Positions 17,098 through 26,114 of a stretch of DNA of 64,000 nucleotides are shown one piece after another. The notes beneath the pieces were generated by a model. That model worked only from the letters and a program-made list of their open reading frames with translations. It ran no database searches and was not told the origin of the DNA. The position numbers and the translations under genes are program-made. Each line of letters begins with the position of its first letter. Within the stretch, counting starts at the first letter, position 1. Source of the stretch: Kitasatospora acidiphila (lineage in GTDB: Bacteria > Actinomycetota > Actinomycetes > Streptomycetales > Streptomycetaceae); contig NZ_VIGB01000003.1 in assembly GCF_006636205.1 (NCBI RefSeq), forward strand, positions 8,186,501 through 8,250,500. Direction: 5' to 3'.

Positions 17098-17811
17098 ATG
17101 GCTGATTGGGTGAAGGTCGCGGGTGGTCTGTCTGCCATCTCGGCGGGGTCCAGGACCACGGTGTGGGGTGTGAACGCGGCAAGCGCCATCTTCCGGTACA
17201 CCAACTACGACGGTAATCCGTGGATCAACATCCCGGGGGGCCTCAGCGACATCGGCGCGGGCGCCGACGGCACCACGTGGGGCGTCAACGGCGGCAACCA
17301 GATCTACCGGTACGTCGGAGACCAGGGGGCGCCGGACCCGTGGCTGGGAATCTCCGGCAGCCTGGTCCGCATCGACGCGGGGTCCAGGACCAACGTGTGG
17401 GGGGTGGACTCTGCCGGCGCCATCTTCCGGTACACCAACAACGACGCCAATCCGTGGATCAAGATCCCGGGGGCGCTGAGTGACATCGGCGCGGGCGCCG
17501 ACGGCACCGTGTGGGGCGTCAACGGCGGCAACCAGGTCTTCCGGTACACCGGGGACCAGGACGCCTCGACCCCGTGGACGAGCGTCGCCGGCAGCCTCAA
17601 GCGCATCGCGGTGGGCTCCCGGACGAATGTGTGGGGCGTCGATCCCGCCGGAAGCATCTACCGGTACACCAACAACGACGCTAGCGGCACCAACCCGTGG
17701 ATCAAGATCCCCGGCGCCGCCGTCGACATCGCCGCCGGCGCCGACGGCACCGCGTGGCACGTCAACAGCGTCGGCGAGATCTACCGGTACACCGGCGACC
17801 AGCCGAGCTGA
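17098..17811 (+). CDS. Tectonin-type beta-propeller protein
   Basis: ATG 17098 gives 237 residues made almost wholly of six blades of 36-40 residues. Odd blades carry ISAGSRTTVWGVN or a variant, even blades carry IGAGADGTxWGVNGGNQIYRY. That is the tectonin (TECPR) repeat. Known tectonins bind methylated sugars, lipid A or other surface glycans. No signal peptide is seen, so exit would need another route. Upstream the frame is open, but MADWVKVAGGL is the natural first blade. Confidence 0.85.
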   Translation: MADWVKVAGGLSAISAGSRTTVWGVNAASAIFRYTNYDGNPWINIPGGLSDIGAGADGTTWGVNGGNQIYRYVGDQGAPDPWLGISGSLVRIDAGSRTNVWGVDSAGAIFRYTNNDANPWIKIPGALSDIGAGADGTVWGVNGGNQVFRYTGDQDASTPWTSVAGSLKRIAVGSRTNVWGVDPAGSIYRYTNNDASGTNPWIKIPGAAVDIAAGADGTAWHVNSVGEIYRYTGDQPS

Positions 17812-18656
17812 CCCCGCTCTGGCATGCCGTGCGGGCCCTGGCTGGGACAAGCCAGGAGCCCGCACCCGCGTCCTGGTCGGGCCACGCGCCGCTGCTGGCT
17901 GTGCTGCCGCAGCCGACGCAGGCGTCCGTCATGCGCGGTCTCGCTCTCTAGGTGCCGCCGTGAGTGGTGCATCGGCCTTCGGCCGATCCGGCGGTGCCGC
18001 GCCCGCTTTGCTCCGTGTAGCCGGACGACGGGTTGACTGCCCTTCCGCCGGACCTGAGTGGCTTCCAGCCGCGCGGAGCCCCGGCGGGGGCTCCTCCGGC
18101 TATCAACGGTTTGCTTGAGTGAAATGACCGTCGTCCCAGTTCGTAGCGTTCGTTCTATTGCAACAGCGACGCCTGGCGGTGGAAGTTCAGGTCGCCGAGT
18201 GGCTGGTGTCTCCGGGGACGCTGCCCCCGCCAGCGCCCAGGCAGCGCTGGACCCGCCATGCTGCCGCCCTCCGCTCCGTGTCCTCGGAACGTCGTCGCCT
18301 CGGCGGCGACGACGTTCCTGCGGGCCGGTGCTCGGTTGCCATCGGGGCCGGAAACAGAGGGCGCCCGACACTGGGTGGGCCTCCGCTGCGCCTGCCCCCG
18401 TGCCGCACCGCGGGGGTAACCTTTCCGCGGCTGGGCCCATCCATGGTCGAAGTTCTCGGCTCTGCCGGGTTTCGGGGTACGAGTTCGTGATCAGAGCGAC
18501 GTACAAGCTCGAGGGAGGAGGTCTGCTGAAGGACGCTTGACATCTGACGATCCGTTGTTCAGCACCTACGACTGAGCTGACCGGAGTTGACCTTGCCCCA
18601 GGGGTCGACTTGATCATGTTGTTCGGATGATGGCAGTGGTGGAAGGGGATAGGGGC
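17812..18656. other. Gene-poor stretch with conserved non-coding element, copy 2
   Basis: Bases 17962-18096 (CATCGGCCTTCGGCCGATCC at the left, then CTTCCAGCCGCGCGGAGCC and GGGGGCTCC) parallel the element at 12889-13013. Bases 18130-18540 contain open frames on both strands, none with family resemblance. The GTCGTCGCC/GGCGACGAC dyad near 18290-18315 could be a terminator. I support no gene here. Confidence 0.5.
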
Positions 18657-19493
18657 ATGTTGCCGCCGGACAGTCATGTGCACAGTCAGTGGTCGTGGGA
18701 TGCGCTGGCAGGGTCGATGGAAGCGACCTGTCGGCGTGCGCTTGAGCTTGGGCTGCCCTCGGTGGCGTTCACCGAGCACGCTGACCTCACGCCCTGGACT
18801 CTCAGGCCGGGCGAGGAGGTCCCGCAGGAGTGGCGCCCGCTGCTCGCTGACGGTGTACTGACTCCGCCCGCACTTGACCTTGACGGCTATCGGGACTGCC
18901 TGGAGTCGTGCCGGCAACGCCACCCCGATCTGCGCATTCTGTCCGGTATCGAGTTGAGTGAGCCTCACTGGCACACCTCACGGGCTGGGGCCCTGCTCGG
19001 CGTGGGTGGCTTCGAGCGGGTGCTGGCCTCGGTGCACTCCGCACCGGCCATCGACGGTTCCGGTTTCACCGAGGTCTCCACCAGGTATGACGATCAGCCG
19101 CCAGCCGACGTCGTGCGGGCCTATCTGGCTGAGACCGTGCGCCTGATCGAGCAGTTCGACGCATTCGAGGTCCTGGCGCACATCGACTACCCGGTCCGCT
19201 ACTGGCCCGCCGACGCGAAGCCGTATGACCCGTTCGACTTCGAGGAGGAGTATCGCCACGTCCTGCGCTGCCTGGCAGCGGCCGACAAGGTCCTGGAAGT
19301 CAACACCAGGGTTCCGCTGCACCCCCAGGTGCTGGCCTGGTGGCGTGAGGAGGGCGGCCAGGCCATCACCTTCGCCAGCGACGCCCACGATCCCGGCGCA
19401 CTCGCCCGGGGCTTCGCCGACGCCGTGCAGATGGCTGAGGCCACGGGTTTCCGCCCGGGCCGCGATCCGCATGCCTTCTGGGGCCGCGGCTGA
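18657..19493 (+). CDS. PHP-domain phosphoesterase (histidinol-phosphatase-like)
   Basis: The metal ligands of the PHP fold appear in order: DSHVHSQWSWDA (HxH), FTEHAD, GIELSE, ASVHSAP, LAHIDYP and ASDAHDP. The length (278 residues from ATG 18657, or 288 from 18627) suits the histidinol-phosphatase type. The family cleaves phosphate esters with a trinuclear metal site in the cytosol. It does not lie beside histidine genes, so the substrate may differ. Start 18657 is preferred because GGGG precedes it and the catalytic motif then begins at residue 6. Confidence 0.85.
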   Translation: MLPPDSHVHSQWSWDALAGSMEATCRRALELGLPSVAFTEHADLTPWTLRPGEEVPQEWRPLLADGVLTPPALDLDGYRDCLESCRQRHPDLRILSGIELSEPHWHTSRAGALLGVGGFERVLASVHSAPAIDGSGFTEVSTRYDDQPPADVVRAYLAETVRLIEQFDAFEVLAHIDYPVRYWPADAKPYDPFDFEEEYRHVLRCLAAADKVLEVNTRVPLHPQVLAWWREEGGQAITFASDAHDPGALARGFADAVQMAEATGFRPGRDPHAFWGRG

Positions 19494-19540
19494 CCCGCCG
19501 GACGACGGGGTCCGTTTTTCGATCGAGGCGGTATTCCCGC

Positions 19541-20032
19541 TCAGATTCGGCGGTTGGTCGGGCTGAACGGGTCGGCTGCTTCGGCCGATGGGTGACGGTG
19601 GGGCGGTGAGACGCCGGCGAGGGCGGCGTCGAGGGTGGAGAGCTGGTTCTTCAGGCGGTAGCTGGGGCCGTTGATCGGGATCGTGATGCAATGACGCAGC
19701 AACCGGTCGAGAATCGCGGTAGTCAGCACGTCGTCGTCTTCTTGCCTCAGTGTGAGTCGCCTGGCTGTCCGCCGGCCGTTGCGCTGCCATGCCAGGTAGC
19801 CGGCGACCACCGGAACACCGACCTCGTTCCAGACGCCGACCTGCCCGGTCTCCTCCAGGTACGTCCACCACTGAGCGAGACCGGTGGCGTAGGCACGGAC
19901 GGTGTCGGGTGACCACTCGATCCTGTGTGCTTCGAGCCACTCCTCCACCGGCTCGACCGTCATGTAGGCGCAGTCCACCACAGTCCACGTTCGCGGCCCT
20001 CCTGGTGGGCGCAAGGGCAGGACGTAGGCCAT
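19541..20032 (-). pseudogene. Chimera of an integrase N-terminal domain and an IstB C-terminal end
   Basis: An ATG with a perfect AGGAGG site starts MAYVLPLRPPGG. Residues 15-95 are a SAM-like core-binding domain of a tyrosine recombinase (VEEWLEAHRIEWSPDTVRAYATGLAQWWTYLEE). The catalytic domain (R..HxxR..Y) is absent. The frame then runs into DDDVLTTAILDRLLRHCITIPINGPSYRLKNQ, the closing helix and strand of IS21-type IstB ATPases. Both parts are incomplete, so this is a recombination scar between an integrase gene and an IS21 element, unlikely to recombine DNA. Confidence 0.75.
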
Positions 20033-20207
20033 GGCACCTCCTGTCGCATCATGTTGTTGAGGACCAGGCGATAGGTCCTCAACAACAAACGAGCGACTAG
20101 CGATGACGTTACGTCGTTTACGTCGTTGAAGTGCCTTGGATGCCCGTTGATAACTCCGGACCCCGCCCCGCCGGCCGTGGCGCTTCATTGCTTAGTGAAT
20201 GCGCCGC

Positions 20208-21955
20208 TTACGTCAGATGCGCAGCGAGGCGCTGAGCGAGTTCCTCCGGTGGGAAGGGTTCGATGCCCAGGGTCTGGGCCTTGTCGAACTTGCTGCCGGC
20301 GTTCTCTCCGGCGACGACGAGGTGGGTGCGGGCGGAGACGCTGGATGAGGCACGGCCCCCTGCCCTGGTGATCAGTTCGGTCATCTCGGTGCGGGAGCGG
20401 TCCGCGAGAGGTCCCGTCATCGCGCCGGTGACGACCACGGTCATCCCGGCCAAGGGCAGCTCGCTCCCCGACTTCTGGGCGGTCGTCTCCGCGTCGGCTT
20501 GGGCATCTTCGGGAGCGCTTGGGACGAAGTCGGGTTGGTCCATGTTCACGCCTGCGGCGACGAGTTTGTCGATGAGTGGGGCGAAGTCGGCCAGTTCTGC
20601 CACGATCACCGGGGCCTTCTCACCGCCGATGCCGTCGACCTGTTCCAGGGCGACGGCATCGGCGTCTCGGATGGCCTGCATGGAGCCGAAGTACGCAGCG
20701 ATGCGCAGGGACATGGAGCGGCCGGTGCCGAGGACGCCGAGTGCGCAGAAGACGCGGTTGAGGGGTTTGGTCTTGGCGGCTCCGATGGCTGCCATGAGGT
20801 TGTCGACGCTCTTTGCTCCCATACGTTCCAGGGTGAGCAGCTGGTCGCGGGTGAGGGTGAACAGGTCGGCGAAGTCCTCGATCAGTCCCTTGTCGACGAG
20901 TTGCACGATGATCTTCTCGCCTAGGCCGTCGACGTCGAGCGCGTCGCGGGTGACGGCGTACCGGATCGCCTCTGTCCGGCCGCAGGCGCGGCCCCGCTCG
21001 CAACGCCAGCGCTCCTGACTGCGGTCGATGCCAGCACCACAGCGCGGGCACACTTCGGGGAAGGCGATGGGCTCCTCACCGCCGGTGCGGAGGCCCGCGA
21101 CCGCGCCTTCGACGCGGGGGATGACTTCGCCGGCCCGGTAGACGATGACGTGGTCTCCGAGCATCAGGCCGCGGCGGGCGATGTCAGCCGGGTTGTGCAG
21201 GGTGGCATAAGTGATGGTGGTGCCGGCGACGTCCACCGGGTCGAGGACAGCGCGCGGGGCGATCACCCCGGTGCGGCCCACGCTCCACTCGACAGCGCGC
21301 AGCACGGTGATCTTCTGGGCGGCAGGAAACTTGAAGGCGGTGGCCCAGTGCGGCGTGCGGGAGCCCATCCCGGCCCGGATCTGATCGGCGGGGCTGTCGG
21401 CCTTGATCACGGCCCCGTCGAGTTCGAAGTCGAGATCCGCGCGCAGCGCGCCGATCTCGCGTACCCGGTCCACGACTTGGTCCAGGGTTGCGCAGGCCAT
21501 GGTGGCGACTGGGGTGTCGGCCGTGGTCCCCAGCCCGAGGGCGGCCAGACGGGCGATGAGCTGGATGTGGGTGAGCCCGGCGAGAGTGCGGTCGTTGGTG
21601 TGCGCGGGGTCGGTCAGTGCGGCGTAGGCCAGGAAGGTCTGCCCGATCCGGTAGGCCCGGTCCTTGGCGCGCAGTGAACCTGAGGAGGCGTTGCGGCGGT
21701 TGGCGAAGGCCGTGGCCCCGTGCGCAGTCCTCAGCTCGTTCGCGGCGGCGAACTGGGCCTCGGTCATGAGGACTTCGCCCCGCAGCTCGATCGTGACCGG
21801 TTCGGTCAGGGGCAGGCCCGTGATGTCCCCGATGGCGTGGGACACGTCCTCCCCGGTTGTCCCGTCGCCCCGGGTGACCAGTTGAACCAGCCGGCCGTCG
21901 CGGTAGCGGGCGGCCAGGGCGACGCCGTCGAGCTTGGGCTCCACGGCCCAGCGGT
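20208..21955 (-). pseudogene. ligA: NAD-dependent DNA ligase lacking its N-terminal domain
   Basis: The sequence reads as LigA from the adenylation motif EPKLDG to the end. It has the AMP-binding Lys motif, the OB fold, the zinc finger (CPRCGAGID to CERGRACGR), helix-hairpin-helix repeats (LERMGAKSVDNL, VDGIGGEK) and a C-terminal BRCT domain (LAGMTVVVTGAMTGPL). About 100 residues that hold the NMN-binding Ia domain are missing. At the junction near 21955 the sequence switches to a flavin-oxidase gene in another frame. No good start codon is visible. Ia is needed for the adenylation step, so activity is doubtful. It is probably a second ligase copy. Confidence 0.82.
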
Positions 21956-22309
21956 GCCAGTGGCGAGGGCGCCGGCGACCGTCTGGCTCGTGATCACGGG
22001 CGGGCAGGCGCTGGGCTCCAGCCCGTGGCTGTCGAACGCTCGCCACACGTCTTCGAGCAGGGTGTCCCCGGTGACGCGCAGGTGCTCGCCCCGCACCTCC
22101 CTGGAACCCCGGCCCGGGAGGTCGAGGAGGATGCCGCGCGTCCCGTCCGGGCACTGCAGCTGGGCGGGGTAGGTGAACCTGGACCCGAGGACGCGCACTG
22201 GTCTTTCCTCGCGCGTCAGCATCGACTCCAGCTGTTCCAGGGACGTGATGCGGGTCCAGCCGCCCTGGGTGGCGATGGTGACGTTGCCACCCCAGTTGGT
22301 GAGAGTCAT
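21955..22309 (-). pseudogene. N-terminal fragment of an alditol/gulonolactone oxidase-like flavoprotein
   Basis: MTLTNWGGNVTI opens the fragment, and VRVLGSRFTYPAQ to TVAGALATGTAG covers the first half of a FAD_binding_4 (VAO-type) domain. The Gly-rich GALATGT motif is the last recognisable part. Family members have about 420 residues; this has about 118 before the sequence turns into DNA ligase. The usual GSGHSF motif is altered to GSRFTY. Confidence 0.7.
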
Positions 22310-22408
22310 GGGAGATGTCCTCACTGGTCTTGCGCCAGGGACGGCGGGTATCCGTCTCCCCCTGGTGCTGGAGTGCCTGTGCTTGAACTCGCCGCCGGTC
22401 CCTACGAG

Positions 22409-22564
22409 TTAGAAGCTGTGCGTCAGGTCGGGGTCGCGGTCGTCGGTGAGCTTGCGGACGGCCGTGTCCAGCGTGCTGACGATGCTGTCGGGGACGGCCT
22501 GCTTGAGGAGCAGGTAGCCCTGTTCGGTGAACTGGGCGACGGCGTCGTCCGGTGAAGTCGTCAC
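22409..22564 (-). pseudogene. N-terminal fragment of a phytanoyl-CoA dioxygenase-like protein
   Basis: GTG 22564 overlaps the stop of the HIT gene (GTGA). The 51 residues include FTEQGYLLLKQAVPDSIVSTL, the characteristic opening helix of PhyH-type Fe(II)/2-oxoglutarate oxygenases. The facial triad HxD...H is missing and the frame ends after DLTHSF. It belonged to an operon with the HIT gene and has lost its catalytic part. Confidence 0.6.
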
Positions 22565-23076
22565 GATTGGCTGCTTTCTGCTTCGGCCTTGGGCGGCAGC
22601 GGGTTGTTGAGGGCCGTGCGCAGGCGCTGTGCGACCTCCTCCTTGCGGGCCGGATCGGCCAGTCGAGGGAAGACGACGATCGAATCGCCGTCGTAGCGCG
22701 GCACGACGTGGATGTGGAAGTGGAAGACGGTCTGATGAGCGGCCTGGCCGGTCGCGTGAACCAAGTTGATGCCGGACGCGCCGCAGGAGTCCTGCAGAGA
22801 GTTCGCCACCTGCTTCGCAGCCGCCATGACGTGCTGGAACGACTCTTCCGGAATGTCGAACAGGTCCCGGCAGTGCTGCTTGGGAACGACGAGGACGTGC
22901 CCGTAGGTCGCCGGGAGGTGGTCCAGGAAGCACAAGGTGTCTGCTGTCTCGGCGATGACGTGGGCGTCCACCTCGCCGCGGACGATGCCGCAGAAGACGC
23001 AGGAGGACTCCGTGTTGGCGACCGGATCCTGTGCCGCGTATCGAGACAGCCACTGGGGGTCGAAGGTCAAGGACAT
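22561..23076 (-). CDS. HIT-family nucleotide hydrolase/transferase
   Basis: The 171-residue product has the zinc-type CVFCGI start of the domain at about residue 26. It continues with LDHLPATYGHVLVVPKQH and the histidine triad HFHIHVVPR. HIT proteins remove or transfer nucleotides from AMP-linked or dinucleotide substrates. The gene is intact and translationally linked to the PhyH fragment. Its neighbours on both sides are other small-molecule enzymes in the same island. Confidence 0.9.
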   Translation of the reverse strand: MSLTFDPQWLSRYAAQDPVANTESSCVFCGIVRGEVDAHVIAETADTLCFLDHLPATYGHVLVVPKQHCRDLFDIPEESFQHVMAAAKQVANSLQDSCGASGINLVHATGQAAHQTVFHFHIHVVPRYDGDSIVVFPRLADPARKEEVAQRLRTALNNPLPPKAEAESSQS

Positions 23077-23373
23077 GACGTATGGGGCTTTTCTCTAGGG
23101 GCGCCGCCCAGGAGCTGGAGGGCCAGTCGGGCATGGCGACATGGCCCGTGGGCGATCGATGCGTCGGGGCGGTGCCGGATGGTGGGCTGGCCGGCGGCCG
23201 AGCCGCCGACCGGCCCGTCATCGAGCAGAGGACAGGTGCCCGGCGGCTCCCTCAGGAGCTGGTTCTGGCCGGGTACCAGTTCAGCCTCAGCCACCAACTC
23301 CGCGCCATCGAGGGCATCAGGACCTCTTTCCGGGGGCTGCTCAGCCCCCGGCCACGGTGACCAGGGAGAGCGC

Positions 23374-24042
23374 GTGACGCACGACGACAAGCCCGGCCTG
23401 ACCGACCAGCAGCGCAAGGCGGCCCAGCTGATCTGGGACTACCACCAGATGCACCACCAGCTCCGGCCCTGCGACGCGGCCATCGCCCTCGGAAGCCACG
23501 ACCTGGGCGTGCCCGCCTACAGCGCCGAGCTGTTCCGCGCCGGCCTCTGCCCAACCCTGGTCTTCTCCGGCGGTCCGAACCCCACCGCCCCCGACCGCTT
23601 CCCGCGCGGCGAGGCGATCCACTTCCGCGAGCACGCCCTTGACCTCGGCGTACCGACCGACGCGATCCTCATCGAGCCGAACGCCACCAACACCGGCCAG
23701 AACATCACCCTGTCGCGCCAGGTCATGGCCGATGCCGGCATCCGGCCCGGCACGCTGATGCTGATCGCAATGCCGTACATGGAACGACGCGCCTTCGCCA
23801 CCGCCCGCCAGGTCTGGCCCGAGGTCGAGATTGTCTGTGCTTCCCAGCCGATCGACTTCGACGACTACCTCAAGGGCATGGGAGACGAACGCAAGGTCGC
23901 CGAGATGCTCGTCGGAGACCTGCAGCGGGTGATCGAGTATCCGAAGCTCGGCTTCGCCGTCGAGCAGGAAGTCCCGAAGGACGTGCATGACGCCTACGAT
24001 GCCCTTATCCGCGACGGCTTCACCAGCCGCCTCCTCAACTGA
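23374..24042 (+). CDS. YdcF-like (DUF218) protein
   Basis: GTG 23374 follows AGGGAG and gives 222 residues. The DUF218 features are DAAIALGSHDLGVP at strand 1, LVFSGGPNP, GVPTDAILIEPNATNTGQN (the acid patch with conserved Glu and Asn) and MLIAMPYMERRAFATA. The N-terminal membrane helix common in YdcF/SanA proteins is absent, so this is a cytosolic form. Such proteins may bind S-adenosylmethionine or process nucleotides or sugars, but no activity is settled. It overlaps the WbqC gene. Confidence 0.82.
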   Translation: MTHDDKPGLTDQQRKAAQLIWDYHQMHHQLRPCDAAIALGSHDLGVPAYSAELFRAGLCPTLVFSGGPNPTAPDRFPRGEAIHFREHALDLGVPTDAILIEPNATNTGQNITLSRQVMADAGIRPGTLMLIAMPYMERRAFATARQVWPEVEIVCASQPIDFDDYLKGMGDERKVAEMLVGDLQRVIEYPKLGFAVEQEVPKDVHDAYDALIRDGFTSRLLN

Positions 24043-24784
24043 CCCTCTCCCCTGGCGGGGTGGGGTCTGCGCGATCCACCAGCCCAACTTCCTGCCCCGG
24101 CTCAGCACGCTGGCCAAGATCTTCGCGGCGGACTACTGGATCGTCCTTGACGACGTCCAGTTCGCCCGCCGCGACTACCAGCACCGTGCCCGCATTGCCC
24201 CACTCGACCGCCCCGACCAGCAGCACTGGCTGAGCCTGGCCACCCATCTCCCCAACGGCCGCGCCACCTTGATCCGTGATGCCCGGCTGATCGACCCACA
24301 GCGCAGCCGCAGCCAGACCGCACAGGCAGTCCGCCACTGCTACCGGCGCAGCCGTCACTGGCGGCACGTCAGTGACGTCCTCGAACACGTACTTACTGCG
24401 TTCACCAACTCAGAGCGCACCTGGATCGTGGCTGAGGACTCCACCAGGGCCCTCCTAGCCCTACTGGGTTGGCCCGGGCGGATCATCCGCAGCAGTCAGC
24501 TCCCGGCACGCCGCGAACGCTCGCAGCGGCTCGCCGACCTCGCAACAGTGACGGGAGCGACCACGTACCTCTGCGGCCCAGGCGGACTCCGGTACCTCGA
24601 TCACGGTCCGTTCGATGCTGCCAAGGTGCCGGTGGAGCCGTTCCTCACGCCTTCGGACGGCCTCTGGAGCAACAGTCGCCGACTGTCGGCGCTGCACACG
24701 CTCTCTGCGCTGGGGGCGGCCGGCTTCGCGGACGCGCTCGCCGAGACTGCCCGGCGACCGCCATGCCGAGATGGGGAATCATGA
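23987..24784 (+). CDS. WbqC-family protein
   Basis: The family signature is clear: AIHQPNFLPRLSTLAKIFAADYWIVLDDVQFARRDYQHRARI, then WLSLATHLP and the late LCGPGGLRYLD. WbqC proteins occur in surface-polysaccharide loci and are thought to modify activated amino sugars, though the reaction is not established. The start codon lies inside the end of the DUF218 gene (overlap about 55 bases). No better start follows, because the conserved motif begins at residue 29. Coupled expression with the DUF218 protein is likely. Confidence 0.82.
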   Translation: MTPTMPLSATASPAASSTDPLPWRGGVCAIHQPNFLPRLSTLAKIFAADYWIVLDDVQFARRDYQHRARIAPLDRPDQQHWLSLATHLPNGRATLIRDARLIDPQRSRSQTAQAVRHCYRRSRHWRHVSDVLEHVLTAFTNSERTWIVAEDSTRALLALLGWPGRIIRSSQLPARRERSQRLADLATVTGATTYLCGPGGLRYLDHGPFDAAKVPVEPFLTPSDGLWSNSRRLSALHTLSALGAAGFADALAETARRPPCRDGES

Positions 24785-24863
24785 AGTAGGCGCGGGTTAG
24801 GTCGGGCTCGGGCTGGAACAACCAAGTCGGGCACCCGACAGCCCGCTGGGAAAGAAGCTGGCC

Positions 24864-25301
24864 TTGAAGACTGCACCGCTTGCCGTCCTGCTGGTCGGCA
24901 TCACCGGCTCCGGCAAGACCGTGCTCGCCCAGGCTCTCGCAGAACGCGGCCCGATTCGCCTGTCCGTGGACGAGGAAGTCCACCGCCTCCACGGTCGCTA
25001 CGGCGTCGACTACCCGGAGCACGAGTACTTCGAGCGTGAACGCCCACGCCTCCCGGTCGGAGCGGCGCCACAGGCCGTGGTCGAGGACGACATCGCCAAT
25101 GCGCTCACCGTCACCCCCGAAGCGTTGAACGACTTCTTCGCGCGGTTCGAGGCTCCGATCGAGAATGAGGACGCCGTCCTCTACGACGGCGATCCCGAGG
25201 CGATTGTCCGAGTGGTTGATCGGTTGCTGTCAGAGCTCTCGAGCGAGCGACCTGAGTCCTCAGGGTCAACGCTGAACGACGTTGACCCCGAGGGAACTTG
25301 A
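24864..25301 (+). CDS. Small P-loop kinase-like ATPase, probably with an internal deletion
   Basis: A TTG start gives LKTAPLAVLLVGITGSGKT, a Walker A motif (GITGSGKT). The later part, NALTVTPEALNDFFARFEAP, matches the lid and C-terminal helix of AAA_33-type kinases. The centre that usually carries DYPFWKRE and the Arg-rich stretch (about 30-40 residues) is missing, and FERERPRLP runs straight into a new segment. Total length is 145 residues against about 170-190 expected. I infer an in-frame internal loss; function is doubtful. Confidence 0.6.
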   Translation: MKTAPLAVLLVGITGSGKTVLAQALAERGPIRLSVDEEVHRLHGRYGVDYPEHEYFERERPRLPVGAAPQAVVEDDIANALTVTPEALNDFFARFEAPIENEDAVLYDGDPEAIVRVVDRLLSELSSERPESSGSTLNDVDPEGT

Positions 25302-25348
25302 GCTCAGCTCCACGTGGTGCCGGCAAGCAGGCCGTCGTCAGCAAGTGC

Positions 25349-25600
25349 TCACATGGCGGTGTCGAAGTCGTCCCACTCGTGTTCGGGGGCGGTGAAGTGC
25401 AGGTCGAAGCAGGGGCGGGTGAGGTCGGGCGCGTGCCACTCGGCTTCCGTGGCAAGTCCGAGCGTGTTGCTCCGGTAGCTACGCCCTACTTCGGTGCCCG
25501 GAAGCCGCCAATCTTCTGCTCGAGCAGTTCGGCCAGCCGCAGCGGGGTGCGCAACTCGACGCCACCGGCCCCAGCGAAGGAGACCACAACCTAGACCAGA
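25349..25600 (-). pseudogene. Unidentified coding remnant, 3' end only
   Basis: Two overlapping reverse frames look like coding sequence: ELRTPLRLAELLEQKIGGF (stop at 25486) and RLPGTEVGRSYRSNTLG, continuing to HEWDDFDTAM (stop at 25349). They could join if a short duplicate around ATTGGC had been lost. The 5' end is cut by the attachment module to the right. I do not recognise the family. Confidence 0.35.
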
Positions 25601-25912
25601 GACGACGCCGGCCCCGACCGCTGACGCGGTTGGGGCCTTCGAGCTGCCCTGGCGGGCAGGTGGCGGGCCAACTGCTGCGGAGGTCGAGATCGCGAAACGA
25701 CGAAGGCCCGGACCACTGGTGCGGTCCGGGCCCTCTGCCGGCGGAGGATACGAGATTCAGACTCGTGAGGGGTTGCCCCCAACACGCTTTCCAACTGTTC
25801 GTCTGGCTGTCCGGGGAGATCCGTATGGGTCCCGACCTGCGGCGATGTGATTCGTTGACCGGATCCTGAACGGCGCTGAACAGGGGTGAACGCAACCAGA
25901 ACTGCAACCACG
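25578..25912. other. Attachment-like module: arm repeats, two hairpins, tRNA-Ser 3' half
   Basis: Left arm repeats (GAGACCACAACC, TAGACCAGAGACG) lie at 25580-25603. Two hairpins follow: about 25609-25634, and 25705-25732 with a perfect 10-bp stem. The tRNA-Ser 3' half on the reverse strand covers 25740-25794, with an altered T loop. The right arm ends at GCAACCAGAACTGCAACC near 25909. The order equals that of the 16.7-kb module, so I read it as another decayed integration site. Confidence 0.72.
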
Positions 25913-26114
25913 GCGGGCCGCGCACTGCGACGGGGAGGCTGTCTCACGCTCTATGTCACGCCTGGGAGTCTCTTCGCGCCGAACGGCGAGCAGGGTGGGC
26001 GCTGAAGTCACTCATGCAGCCCGGGCTGGCGCCAGAGGCGTTCGGGGCCACTGTGGGACGGGATGGCTGTACGTTGCTGCTGTACTTCAGAGCGCGAACA
26101 AGGGGTGGGACGCG

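Noticed and set aside
19541..20032. Active integrase for the nearby attachment modules
   Set aside because: Only the core-binding domain is present. The Arg, His and Tyr catalytic residues are absent and the tail belongs to an IstB ATPase.
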